Below are positions 6,751-14,379 of a DNA stretch of 18,699 nt, piece after piece (position 1 is the stretch's first letter; each line of letters opens with the position of its first letter). The translations under genes and the position numbers were made by a program. Under the pieces are notes generated by a model that did not search any database, was not told the DNA's origin, and was given only the letters and a program-made list of their open reading frames with translations. Source of the stretch: JBFMAE01 sp040756085. GTDB taxonomy: Bacteria; Desulfobacterota; BSN033; UBA1163. The DNA lies in the NCBI GenBank assembly GCA_040756085.1, contig JBFMAE010000128.1, positions 1-18,699 on the forward strand, in the 5' to 3' direction.

Positions 6751-7160
6751 TTCTTTTTTTCCTTCTTCCTGCGAAAACTAATTTCAAAAATACCATTTCT
6801 GTAACTCGTTTGAATATTGTTTTCATCGACTACAAAAGGTAAAAGGATCTCTTTCATATACTTCTTTGAACCAAATTTATCCTGGGCACGAATAGAAAAG
6901 ATATCACTGCTTATTTCCCATTGGATGTCCTCTTTTTTCATTTCGGGCAGTTCAGCCATTATGACTAAGTTATCCATTTTCTCGAAAACATTCGTTTTAG
7001 GCTCTTCAACCCTTTCTACGAATAAGGTCTTCTCAATCGATTTTTGAAACCGCCTAAACTTCGGTTTGGTGGAAAAGGACCAAACCCTTGGAGGGGTAAC
7101 GATTTTGGGCCGTTGTAGTGAAGTAGTAATATCATGGATTCCCTTAACTTTCCTTTTCAT
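6747..7160 (-). CDS. Hsp20/alpha-crystallin family protein (GvpH-like), second copy
   Basis: 137 residues. After a basic, proline-containing N-terminus of about 55 residues comes an alpha-crystallin domain: PKTNVFEKMDNLVIMAELPE, KKEDIQWEISSDIFSIRA, the YMKEILLP strand and SYRNGIFEISFRR near the end. Small heat-shock proteins hold unfolded proteins; in haloarchaeal clusters GvpH is of this family. It overlaps the upstream gene by 17 bases and the downstream receiver gene by 4 bases. It is clearly diverged from the other Hsp20 protein in the cluster. Confidence 0.87.
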   Translation of the reverse strand: MKRKVKGIHDITTSLQRPKIVTPPRVWSFSTKPKFRRFQKSIEKTLFVERVEEPKTNVFEKMDNLVIMAELPEMKKEDIQWEISSDIFSIRAQDKFGSKKYMKEILLPFVVDENNIQTSYRNGIFEISFRRKKEKKK

Positions 7161-7764
7161 CCGGAAACATGCCTTCTTTGAAAGGAAGCCTATAGATGAC
7201 GTATTCTATTTTGATATCCTTAGGTAATTTTTCATTTACCCTGTGAGTAATTCCTATGAAAAGTAGACCCGTCTCGCCTTCTCGTAAAGTTTGGTCAATT
7301 CGCTGGCCAATATACAAATCTCTCTTCTGCAGGATCCTTTTGGCTAACCGTTGATCTCTCCTTTTTATTTGCTGTTTTTCCAAGCCGGCCGATGCATTTT
7401 TTAAATAGGTATATTCTTCCAGAAGTAGCTTCGGATCCTCTGTCCCCTCTAATTTTGCCCCTAACCCGACAAGTTCCATAAGGATTTGGTGATTCCGGCT
7501 CCCCATCTTCACCAATTCTTGAACTAAATCGATCTCCTTTCCGCATACAGGTAGCCCGTCTTGATATAGTCGCGTTTTTTGATAATCTAGTTTTAGACCT
7601 GAGACCTTTTTACGAATTCCTTGCCAGAAGTCTTCTATGATTCTGTTATGTTCTTCCCATCTTTGAGTGCCATACCTTCTTATATATTCGGCTTTCAACG
7701 TTCCATACAGCGAACCCATCTCAACCCCTGTATGGATGATGGGGACATATTTCAATCTTCTCAT
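7144..7764 (-). CDS. Conserved-looking protein of unknown function in the chaperone block
   Basis: 206 residues, starting one base after the Cdc48-like gene ends and overlapping the Hsp20 gene downstream, so it is tightly coupled to the chaperone genes. The N-terminus (LKYVPIIHTGVEMGSL) precedes a helical middle, and the C-terminal part has KRDLYIGQRIDQTLREGETG followed by LLFIGITHRV. That pattern (Arg-Asp, helix, Gly turn, hydrophobic strand, Gly-x-x-His) recalls the TraB/PrgY/ChaN-type fold, but the resemblance is weak and I would not assign a function. No membrane segment is seen. Confidence 0.82.
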   Translation of the reverse strand: MRRLKYVPIIHTGVEMGSLYGTLKAEYIRRYGTQRWEEHNRIIEDFWQGIRKKVSGLKLDYQKTRLYQDGLPVCGKEIDLVQELVKMGSRNHQILMELVGLGAKLEGTEDPKLLLEEYTYLKNASAGLEKQQIKRRDQRLAKRILQKRDLYIGQRIDQTLREGETGLLFIGITHRVNEKLPKDIKIEYVIYRLPFKEGMFPDEKES

Positions 7765-7765
7765 T

Positions 7766-9907
7766 TCATGGCCTTTCAGACTGAATAGATCTCAAGGCCG
7801 CCTCAAAGTCATCACGGGTTATGACCACTTTCTTAGACCGGGTATCTCCCTTTTCTTTGAGAAATTTTCGGATGGCATTCATTGAAGCCTTCTGACAGAG
7901 CCATTGAATATCTGACCCTACCAGTCCATCTGTCCTTGTGGCCAATGTCTTTAAATCAACATCTTTATTAAAAGGTTTATTCTTTGTATGGATTTTAAAT
8001 ATCGAAAACCTCATCTCTTCATCGGGTATGGGAAGTTCCAATAAAAGGTCAAACCGGCCGCTCCTAAGAAGTGCCGGGTCAATCAAATCCAATCGATTGG
8101 TTGCCGCTAAGACGACGACTCCTTTTAATTCCTCTATCCCATCCATCTCTGCTAAAAACTGGCTGATCACCCTTTCTGTCACATGAGCATCTGTGATGCT
8201 CACACCTCTTTTAGGAATCAGGCTATCTATCTCGTCAAAGAATAATATGGTGGGAGATGCCTGTTTTGCCTTTTTAAAAACCTCCCTGATCCCCCTTTCG
8301 CTCTCTCCAACATACTTTGATATCAGGCTTGGCCCTTTGACTGAGATAAAATTAACCCCGCTCTCATGAGCGACTGCTTTTGCTAATAAGGTCTTACCTG
8401 TACCCGGCGCCCCATGTAAGAGAATTCCCTTAGGAGGATGGGAATTTGTCTTTTTGAAGAGATCAGAATGTTTAAGAGGCCATTCTATGGCCTCTCTTAA
8501 TTCTTCTTTTATATGATCAAGACCACCCACATCATCCCATCTAACGTCAGGGACTTCCACAAAAAACTCTCGCATAGCAGAAGGTTCTACCTCCGTCATC
8601 GCCTCTAAGAAATTATCCATCGTGACCTGAAGCTCCATGAGCGTCTCATAAGGAATATCTGCCAGCTCAAAATCTATCTTGGGCAGGATCTTTCTTAAAG
8701 CCGACATGGCTGCCTCTCTGGCTAATGCCTCGATGTCTGCCCCAACAAATCCATGAGTAATATCGGCTAACTTTTCAAGAGTTACATCCTCTGATAGAGG
8801 CATTCCCCTTGTATGGATCTGGAGGATTTCAAATCTTCCATTTCTGTCTGGGATAGGGATGGAGATCTCTCTATCAAACCTTCCGGGCCGTCTCAAAGCA
8901 GGGTCTATGGTATTGGGAATGTTAGTTGCGGCGATCACAATAATCTCTCCCCTCGATTCCAATCCATCCATGAGAGCCAAGAGCTGAGCTACAACCCTTC
9001 GTTCAACCTGCTTTTCTCCCCCCATCTCCTCTCTTTTAGGGGCGATGGCATCTATCTCATCAATGAAGATGATGGCCGGAGCATGTTTTTGTGCATCTTC
9101 AAATACACTTCTTAGGCGGGCCTCACTCTCTCCATAAAATTTGCCCATAATCTCGGGGCCGCTGATATGGTTGAAGTAAGCCTCTGTTTCATTGGCAACA
9201 GCACGGGCAATCAAGGTCTTCCCACAACCCGGAGGGCCATACAAAAATACCCCTTTCGGGGCACTGATCCCTAACCTCTCAAACACCTCAGGATATTTAA
9301 GAGGTAACTCTATCATCTCCCTGATTCTCTGTATCTGAGCCTGAAGTCCGCCTATGTCTTCATAAGAAACCCGTGCCTCTTTTATTTCTCTTGCTCCCTT
9401 TGTTTCCATCCTAATCAGGGTGGTAGGTTCGATGATTACGATTCCATCAGGGACTGTACCCAATGCTTTAAAATCACACGATCTGGCACCAAATAGATTG
9501 GCTCGAACCTTATCACCAACTGTGAGCGGTAGACCTTCCATTAATGAGCCGATGTACTTAACATCCTTTTCTTTTTGAAATGAGCTCATCAAGGTCATTG
9601 GAGATAAGGTAATCTTGCTTGCAGGCCTGTATATAGCCTTTTGAATTGTTACCTTTTCATCCAATCCTATCTCAGCATTTTCTCTTAAAATCCCATCCAT
9701 TTGGACAATTCCTTTTCCTCTGTCCTCCAAAAATAAGGGCATCGCTTTAGCAGGGGTTTTTCTCTTTCCTTCGATTACGACAATTTCACCCACCTCTATT
9801 TCCATGTTTTTCATATCTTCAGGGTCTATTCTCGCGATGGCCCTGCCCACATCTTTAGCTAAGGCTTCTTTTACTCTCAGTGTGAGACGATCTTTAGGAT
9901 TGCCCAT
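7766..9907 (-). CDS. Cdc48/p97-like double AAA+ ATPase
   Basis: 713 residues from the ATG at 9907; a TTG two codons upstream is an alternative. Residues 1-170 resemble the Cdc48 N-terminal substrate-binding region. Two AAA modules follow: Walker A GPPGCGKT near 224-231 with Walker [12 protein letters not shown], and Walker A GAPGTGKT near 500 with Walker [12 protein letters not shown]. Both have intact arginine-finger regions ([10 protein letters not shown] and [10 protein letters not shown]). Proteins of this class unfold or pull apart protein complexes using ATP. AAA ATPases of this type occur in some gas vesicle clusters besides GvpN. It sits between an Hsp20 gene and an unknown gene, so remodelling of GvpA aggregates or assembly intermediates is a reasonable inference. 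Confidence 0.93.
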   Translation of the reverse strand: MGNPKDRLTLRVKEALAKDVGRAIARIDPEDMKNMEIEVGEIVVIEGKRKTPAKAMPLFLEDRGKGIVQMDGILRENAEIGLDEKVTIQKAIYRPASKITLSPMTLMSSFQKEKDVKYIGSLMEGLPLTVGDKVRANLFGARSCDFKALGTVPDGIVIIEPTTLIRMETKGAREIKEARVSYEDIGGLQAQIQRIREMIELPLKYPEVFERLGISAPKGVFLYGPPGCGKTLIARAVANETEAYFNHISGPEIMGKFYGESEARLRSVFEDAQKHAPAIIFIDEIDAIAPKREEMGGEKQVERRVVAQLLALMDGLESRGEIIVIAATNIPNTIDPALRRPGRFDREISIPIPDRNGRFEILQIHTRGMPLSEDVTLEKLADITHGFVGADIEALAREAAMSALRKILPKIDFELADIPYETLMELQVTMDNFLEAMTEVEPSAMREFFVEVPDVRWDDVGGLDHIKEELREAIEWPLKHSDLFKKTNSHPPKGILLHGAPGTGKTLLAKAVAHESGVNFISVKGPSLISKYVGESERGIREVFKKAKQASPTILFFDEIDSLIPKRGVSITDAHVTERVISQFLAEMDGIEELKGVVVLAATNRLDLIDPALLRSGRFDLLLELPIPDEEMRFSIFKIHTKNKPFNKDVDLKTLATRTDGLVGSDIQWLCQKASMNAIRKFLKEKGDTRSKKVVITRDDFEAALRSIQSERP

Positions 9908-9915
9908 TTTCAAAC

Positions 9916-10449
9916 CTATTTTCTGACTCTAATCTCCAGGATTCCATTTTTATACCTGGAGGTTAGAGTCTCTGTTTTTACCTTTTTAGGGATAAGAATT
10001 TCTTTATGATATTTTCTCTCTCCGCTTCGGGCTGTAATATCCAATATATCTTCTTTTAACTCTACCTTTATATCTTCTTCATTGACCCCTGGCATCTCAG
10101 CGTAAATCCGAACCTCTTCCTTTTCATCAAAAACATCGGTAATCGGTTCTCTCTCTTCTTCGACCGCAGGTCCTCTGGGAGTTTTTTTAATATTACCAAA
10201 TGATTCAACTATAGGTTTGCCTCCTACGGCAGTCCTTATGGAAAAACCAAATACCCCTTTCATCCCTTCTTTAAGATGACCGAGGTCAATCTCGCCCTCT
10301 TTCCTGATTTCGTCCCCAGTATCTTTCAACTCCGCGGCAAGGTCTACTAATTTCTCAATGCCTTTAAATAAACCCCCCAGACCTAACTTACCTATTCCAA
10401 AATCAATGTCTAAACCTTCTTCTTCCTTTTTGTCTTTCTTCTTCACCAT
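9916..10449 (-). CDS. gvpH: Hsp20/alpha-crystallin family gas vesicle protein (GvpH-like)
   Basis: 177 residues. The N-terminal 95 residues are specific to gas vesicle GvpH-type proteins: a charged start, glycine-rich [19 protein letters not shown] and a [11 protein letters not shown] segment. Residues 100-177 are the alpha-crystallin domain, with [39 protein letters not shown], and the [12 protein letters not shown] end containing an I-x-V-type motif. It presumably holds hydrophobic vesicle proteins in soluble form. It is followed after 8 bases by the Cdc48-like ATPase gene. Confidence 0.9.
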   Translation of the reverse strand: MVKKKDKKEEEGLDIDFGIGKLGLGGLFKGIEKLVDLAAELKDTGDEIRKEGEIDLGHLKEGMKGVFGFSIRTAVGGKPIVESFGNIKKTPRGPAVEEEREPITDVFDEKEEVRIYAEMPGVNEEDIKVELKEDILDITARSGERKYHKEILIPKKVKTETLTSRYKNGILEIRVRK

Positions 10450-10479
10450 GACACACTCCCTTTATTTATTTTCTGCAGT

Positions 10480-10842
10480 TTATGCCTTCTGCGGAACTTT
10501 AGGTTTCGGAATAACCCCTTTCCCTCTACATCTTAAACACGGAAGATTACTACCTTTTTCTTTTCCTCTCCCTTTACAGGTAGGACATGTTTCAATATCT
10601 TCACTGCCTGCACTCATAACCCCTTTACCAAAACATGCAGGGCAGGTAATATTCGTTCTCGGATATGCCTTTCCCCTCCCATTACAAAAGGCACAGACCA
10701 CAGCAGGAGCCTCAATACTCGCAGCCCCATCCCCTCTACAAACAGGGCATTTGATCCCTTTAGCCCCAGCTAAAAATCCACTTCCTCTACAAAAGGCGCA
10801 TTCGAAAATCTCGCACTTTAGGATTTCACCCATCCTCCTCAT
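10480..10842 (-). CDS. Orphan DnaJ-type zinc-finger protein, second copy
   Basis: About 120 residues from the ATG at 10842, which has GGAGG seven bases upstream; an ATG at 10884 has only a weak site. It contains six CxxCxGxG motifs (CAFCRGSG, CPVCRGDG, CAFCNGRG, CPACFGKG, CPTCKGRG, CLRCRGKG); DnaJ itself has four. There is no J-domain, no glycine/phenylalanine linker and no C-terminal substrate domain. Each pair of motifs should bind one zinc ion. In DnaJ this region helps bind unfolded protein and pass it to DnaK. It is a paralogue of the protein at 13121-13459. Confidence 0.88.
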   Translation of the reverse strand: MRRMGEILKCEIFECAFCRGSGFLAGAKGIKCPVCRGDGAASIEAPAVVCAFCNGRGKAYPRTNITCPACFGKGVMSAGSEDIETCPTCKGRGKEKGSNLPCLRCRGKGVIPKPKVPQKA

Positions 10843-10940
10843 CTTGGCGCCTCCCAACCGATATGTCTTCCATCCCATCCCCATAATTTACCCCGTTAGA
10901 AAGGCCCACCATTTATAGGGGGGATGATATAGATAAAATT

Positions 10941-11267
10941 TCAATAACTCAACGCCATTTTCTTCCATCTATTTTCCTGAGGCTCTTCCTTTTTAACCTC
11001 TCTATTTTTATCTTGTTGTCCTTTTTCCTGCTGGTCTGCTTTTTCTAATACCTCCATCTCTTTTTTTATATCTTCTAACCTTTTTTGAATCCCTGCCTTT
11101 CGCTTTTCCAGAATAGTATCTTCTTTCTCTAACCGTTCCTTTTCCTTTCGGAGCATATATAAATCTAAATAGGCAGAACTTGCCACTCTGGGTATAGAAC
11201 GCTTGCCCGTGCTGTGCATACTTCTGACATTTCGAAGACCACTTATATCACTTACGCCTCTTGGCAT
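10941..11267 (-). CDS. Coiled-coil protein of unknown function
   Basis: 108 residues with a good ribosome site (GGAGGTGA) before the ATG. The first 40 residues (SDISGLRNVRSMHSTGKRSI and following) look conserved and non-helical; residues 38-75 form a strongly charged coiled coil (LRKEKERLEKEDTILEKRKA). The tail is rich in Gln, Lys and Glu and probably disordered. No known gas vesicle family is recognised. Its place between assembly genes suggests an accessory role. Confidence 0.8.
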   Translation of the reverse strand: MPRGVSDISGLRNVRSMHSTGKRSIPRVASSAYLDLYMLRKEKERLEKEDTILEKRKAGIQKRLEDIKKEMEVLEKADQQEKGQQDKNREVKKEEPQENRWKKMALSY

Positions 11268-11347
11268 CCTTCACCTCCAATTCCGCGCACCTCTTGATTA
11301 ATCAGTTGTTCCTATTTTAATAAAATGGTTCTTCTGACTTTTCTGTA

Positions 11348-11385
11348 GATTCCCCTCTTTGGAAAAGAGGGGTAGGGGGAGATTT
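11348..11385. repeat. CCCC/GGGG repeat, left flank of the nuclease gene
   Basis: TCCCCTCTTTGGAAAAGAGGGG is an imperfect palindrome followed by TAGGGGGAGATTTT. It resembles one arm set of the elements at 11747 and 15526 and lies just past the end of the DUF559 gene. Confidence 0.7.
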
Positions 11386-11391
11386 TCTGAA

Positions 11392-11739
11392 TCATAAATT
11401 CTCCTCTATCTTCTCAATGACCCCGTCCATGTTCTCAAATACTTCTTTATCGGAAAACCTCAAAACTCGCAATCCTATACTTCTCATAAACTCGCCTCTC
11501 CTCATGTCTTTTGCTTTTCCTTCTTCTGTATAATGTTGCCCTCCGTCAAGTTCTAAAACCAGATTGGCCTTCGGACAATAAAAATCAACGATAAAATTCC
11601 CTATCGGCTTCTGCCTATAAAATTGATACCCTTTAAGCTGCTTGCCCCTAATCTTTGACCATAGCTTTCTTTCTGCATCTGTCATTTCTTTCCTAAGCCG
11701 TCTGGAATATTCCTTCAGTGTCTTGTTGTAATTGAGCAT
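11392..11739 (-). CDS. DUF559 family endonuclease-like protein
   Basis: 115 residues from the ATG at 11739; a GTG at 11760 lies inside the repeat. The motif train is typical of DUF559: RRLRKEMTDAERKLW, then GYQFYRQKPIGNFIVDFYCP, then LVLELDGGQHY with the acidic residues of a restriction-endonuclease-like fold, and GLRVLRFSDKEVFEN near the end. The fold is related to very-short-patch-repair nucleases, but the cellular role is not established. The gene has no logical link to gas vesicles and has C-rich/G-rich repeats at both ends, so it is probably an insertion between the AbrB-like gene and the coiled-coil gene. Confidence 0.9.
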   Translation of the reverse strand: MLNYNKTLKEYSRRLRKEMTDAERKLWSKIRGKQLKGYQFYRQKPIGNFIVDFYCPKANLVLELDGGQHYTEEGKAKDMRRGEFMRSIGLRVLRFSDKEVFENMDGVIEKIEENL

Positions 11740-11746
11740 GTCCTTA

Positions 11747-11783
11747 AAATCCCCCCTCACCCCCCTTTTTCAAAGGGGGGATT
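11747..11783. repeat. CCCCCC/GGGGGG repeat, right flank of the nuclease gene
   Basis: AAAATCCCCCCTCACCCCCC followed by TTTTTCAAAGGGGGG. It lies directly upstream of the DUF559 start and supplies the G-rich stretch that may act as its ribosome site. Same family as the copies at 3443, 14130 and 15526. Confidence 0.75.
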
Positions 11784-11829
11784 ACCCACACGATTCCTGA
11801 AGAACCAATAACATTAAAAGGTGTGGCGT

Positions 11830-11997
11830 TTATCTTGCACTTTTCCTTGTTGTAATAAGAAGGCTTTTTTTAGCACTTGCCCCTATAATTTTGAGTTCAA
11901 CCAATTGGCCTTCTTTAAGCTCTACTTCTCGCTGAATATTGCTGGGAATCACAATCTTTCCCTCTTTTAACTTAGAAAATGCCCGCATAAGAGTCAT
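11830..11997 (-). CDS. AbrB/SpoVT-like small DNA-binding protein
   Basis: 55 residues. The ATG at 11997 has GGAGGTGA seven bases upstream, a very strong site. The sequence MRAFSKLKEGKIVIPSNIQR, then EVELKEGQLVELKIIGA and a final strand, is the swapped-hairpin AbrB pattern (K-x-G-x-I-V-I-P). Proteins of this fold are antitoxins or regulators that bind DNA as dimers. It starts 21 bases after gvpN, in the same direction, so it may regulate the operon. No partner toxin is visible next to it; the following gene is the DUF559 nuclease. Confidence 0.85.
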   Translation of the reverse strand: MTLMRAFSKLKEGKIVIPSNIQREVELKEGQLVELKIIGASAKKSLLITTRKSAR

Positions 11998-12017
11998 TTT
12001 TTTCTCACCTCCGTAAA

Positions 12018-12932
12018 TTAACTATACTTTTTTTTAACCAGCTCCCTGATTATCTCTTTTACCCTGTTCTGATTCGTCTTTGAGCCAACCCTGCTTGTTT
12101 CAGAAGCCAATATATCCTGGCATATCTGCACAAAGGCCCCATTGCCACTTGCAGGAGTAATACCTTGAACTTTAAGGGCCTTGGCAATCATAATGCAACC
12201 GCGAATTGTGGGAGCAAATTCGCACTTCCCGGATTCCCTTAAGTCCCTTACAATATTGACTATCTTCTCAACATCCTTTTTATGAAGTTTGGACTTTGCC
12301 TGGGTTATCGCAACCTCTGTCTCATAATCAAAGTGGTCCAGATCCATCGTTATCATCCTGTCTCGAAGGGCATCCTGACTTCTATGGACACCTGCGTATT
12401 CTTCGGGGTTGCTCGTGAAAATAGCGCTGAAGTTGGGGTCAACCCTTAGATATGGTTCCTCTCCCCTCCCTACCGGAAGATCCATCATCTTTTCACTCAG
12501 GATGGAAAGTAGGATATTATTTGCCTCAGGCCTTGAACGGGTGAACTCATCATAAATGAGGGTGAATCCATATTTACAGGCAACTGTGAGACGGTTATCC
12601 ACCCAGCGCTTTACCATATCTTCTTCCAACCTCAAAACACGGGATACAAAGCGGTCTACGACCTTTCTAAACCTGTAGCCATACTCACCACCAACCAAGT
12701 CAGAGGTAGTAAACTCTTCATCTCCGTGAATCATTACAACAGGTCTTCCGATCTTACTTGCTAAGTGCATAGCAAGAGTCGTCTTGCCAGTACCTGAGAC
12801 CCCTCTGAAATGGACTGGAAAGCCCGCCTTTATATAGGAAAGGGCCCTGCTGGTAATATCTTTTATATACTTTGTCTCCACAAAGTCTGGCAAAGGAGAC
12901 GGCTCTAATACAGTAGTCATCTCATCAATCAT
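12018..12932 (-). CDS. gvpN: Gas vesicle protein GvpN (AAA+/MoxR-like ATPase)
   Basis: 304 residues. Walker A GVSGTGKT at 44-51, Walker B-type FTLIYDEF at 123-130, and a sensor region SAIFTSNPEEYAGVHRSQDA are all present. GvpN is the dedicated AAA+ ATPase of gas vesicle clusters; it is thought to promote vesicle growth and strength. The sequence TTSDLVGGEYGYRFRKVVD is typical of GvpN. It follows the small zinc-ribbon gene by 6 bases, with GGGAGGG upstream of the ATG. Confidence 0.96.
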   Translation of the reverse strand: MIDEMTTVLEPSPLPDFVETKYIKDITSRALSYIKAGFPVHFRGVSGTGKTTLAMHLASKIGRPVVMIHGDEEFTTSDLVGGEYGYRFRKVVDRFVSRVLRLEEDMVKRWVDNRLTVACKYGFTLIYDEFTRSRPEANNILLSILSEKMMDLPVGRGEEPYLRVDPNFSAIFTSNPEEYAGVHRSQDALRDRMITMDLDHFDYETEVAITQAKSKLHKKDVEKIVNIVRDLRESGKCEFAPTIRGCIMIAKALKVQGITPASGNGAFVQICQDILASETSRVGSKTNQNRVKEIIRELVKKKYS

Positions 12933-12938
12933 TTTATC

Positions 12939-13124
12939 TTACCCTCCCCGTTTAACTCTTAAATCCGTTCCACAATAAGGGCAGTGTTTATACTCATATA
13001 TATACCGCCAACTATATCCACATTCCGGACATACTATAGTAAGGGACTGACCACAACTGGCACAATGGTTAAGATTTCCCCATGTTGTAGTCCCACACTT
13101 CGGACATTTAAATGCTCCACTCAT
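12939..13124 (-). CDS. Small double zinc-ribbon protein
   Basis: 61 residues with four CxxC knuckles: CPKC, CASC, CPEC, CPYC. They form two treble-clef or ribbon zinc sites, spaced by WGNLNH and a YSWRYIYEYKH segment. The ATG overlaps the end of the DnaJ-type zinc-finger gene by 4 bases and has GAGGTGA upstream. It may be a partner of the neighbouring zinc-finger protein or of GvpN; no precise family is recognised. Confidence 0.82.
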   Translation of the reverse strand: MSGAFKCPKCGTTTWGNLNHCASCGQSLTIVCPECGYSWRYIYEYKHCPYCGTDLRVKRGG

Positions 13125-13459
13125 ATGCTCACCTCTTCTCTTATTGCAATTACTCCTTTACCTTTACAGGTAAGGCAAGGAAGCTTGCTCTCAGGGGCAC
13201 GCCCATTTCCTTTACAATCCTTACATGCTTCGGTTTCTCCTCTGACCGTGACCATTCCCTTACCATTACAAACTGTGCATGTAATTCGCACACCATAAGG
13301 GTGAACGCCCGTTCCCGAGCAATAGGCACATTTAATTGCTGGCTCGCTTACTTCAACCTTACCTGTACCCCCACAAACCTGACAGGTAGCAAGTTTGGAT
13401 AGAAGGTCAAAGGGGTCTACTCCTTCCCCTTTACAAAAGGCACACTTTATCTCTTCCAT
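13121..13459 (-). CDS. Orphan DnaJ-type zinc-finger protein, first copy
   Basis: 112 residues with six CxxCxGxG motifs (CAFCKGEG, CQVCGGTG, CAYCSGTG, CTVCNGKG, CKDCKGNG, CLTCKGKG) and nothing else of DnaJ. Motif order and spacing match those of the protein at 10480-10842, so the two are paralogues. The likely role is binding unfolded polypeptide, with the J-domain supplied elsewhere (the GvpF/L fusion at 5284-6312). The ribosome site is poor, and it starts 20 bases after the coiled-coil gene ends. Confidence 0.88.
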   Translation of the reverse strand: MEEIKCAFCKGEGVDPFDLLSKLATCQVCGGTGKVEVSEPAIKCAYCSGTGVHPYGVRITCTVCNGKGMVTVRGETEACKDCKGNGRAPESKLPCLTCKGKGVIAIREEVSI

Positions 13460-13479
13460 CGCTTATCAGTCGTGAATGC

Positions 13480-14022
13480 TTACGCAGCTTTTTTCCTTTT
13501 CTTCACGGGCTTGACCTCTCCAATTGCTTCCTCTACAGGCCTTACCTTTACCTCTGCCTCTACCTTAGGTGCTACAGCCATGCCCTTTCTTGCTCTGGCC
13601 ATGGTCTTACACATACCCTGCCACGCATTAGCTGCCTTCTTCATATCCGACCTATATTCACCTAACAGCTTCTTGGTCTCGCTGACGATACCTGCTACAT
13701 ATTTGGCCAGATCTTTCTTAAGTTCCTCGCTCATTTCAGCGTGGGCATCAGAAAATTCCTTAAGTTTGTTCGCAACATAAGTCTCGATCTCCTTGATACG
13801 TTTCTTGATATCTCCCATCATAACCTTGAAATTCTTTAGCCTGTCAGCTTCACCTTTCTCAAGGCTTTCCTTAAGGTCCTTAGCCATCTTCTTCCTGTCC
13901 GAAGTAAACCCTCTTAAGGTTTTGTGTGTATCAAATACCAAATCCCTAAGGGCCCCCACCCGCACGCCGTATGAAGAAATAATATTCTCTGTAATTCCTC
14001 TCATGCTATTAGCTAATTCCAT
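13480..14022 (-). CDS. Coiled-coil protein, candidate GvpC-like shell protein
   Basis: 180 residues with a strong AAGGAGG site. The first 80 residues (ITENIISSYGVRVGALRDLV, then DTHKTLRGF and RLKNFKVMM) match the N-terminus of the 218-residue protein at 14380-15036. The middle is helical with further K/E-rich heptads. The last 30 residues are an Ala/Val/Pro/Lys tail ending KKRKKAA. No known family is recognised. Its position just behind gvpA, high helical content and repeat kinship suggest a shell-binding part comparable to GvpC. Confidence 0.85.
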   Translation of the reverse strand: MELANSMRGITENIISSYGVRVGALRDLVFDTHKTLRGFTSDRKKMAKDLKESLEKGEADRLKNFKVMMGDIKKRIKEIETYVANKLKEFSDAHAEMSEELKKDLAKYVAGIVSETKKLLGEYRSDMKKAANAWQGMCKTMARARKGMAVAPKVEAEVKVRPVEEAIGEVKPVKKRKKAA

Positions 14023-14129
14023 CTTTACTTCCTCCTTTTCTTTTCAGGATGCAAGGCTGAAGCCTTGCTCTATGGGTCAAATTATTGCCTTTCCCATAAG
14101 TAATGGAACGGGCACTGGCATCGTGTTAA

Positions 14130-14184
14130 CCCCCTCACCTTTATCCTCTCCCCCGTAGTCGGGGGAGAGGGGATGGTGAGGGGG
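14130..14184. repeat. CCCCC/GGGGG palindromic element between cluster genes
   Basis: Outer arms CCCCCTCACC / GGTGAGGGGG and inner arms CCTCTCCCCC / GGGGGAGAGG form a long hairpin-capable element in the gap between the CxxC gene and the coiled-coil gene. The same gap holds another hairpin, GCAAGGCtgaaGCCTTGC. Both may lower read-through or stabilise the transcript. Confidence 0.8.
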
Positions 14185-14193
14185 GCTCATTAT

Positions 14194-14379
14194 TTACGCG
14201 TTTGTATTAATTTGCATAATTTGCCTATTTTGAGCTTCCTGTTTTACTGTTTGGTGATGTTCATACTTCAATCTAAACTCCTCAAAACAGGGATCACAAA
14301 TCCCGTGAGTTAATCTTTTGTCATAGAGAGGTTTTTTCTCCCCAAAAACCTTATCACAAACCATACAAACTCTTTTCAC
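14194..14379 (-). CDS. Small CxxC zinc protein
   Basis: 61 residues, GTG start placed directly after the TAA of the upstream coiled-coil gene. Two knuckles, CMVC and CDPC, are 20 residues apart with a KPLYDKRLTHGI segment between, a pattern of small treble-clef zinc fingers. The C-terminal 25 residues are Gln/Asn-rich. Function unknown. Confidence 0.72.
   Translation of the reverse strand: MKRVCMVCDKVFGEKKPLYDKRLTHGICDPCFEEFRLKYEHHQTVKQEAQNRQIMQINTNA

Noticed and set aside
7295..7546. An 83-codon minus-strand frame within the 206-residue unknown gene
   Set aside because: Fully contained in the larger gene, which has matching junctions to its neighbours.
10358..10918. A 186-codon plus-strand frame with repeated proline/leucine motifs
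   Set aside because: The repetition is only the antisense of the CxxCxGxG motifs in the zinc-finger gene.
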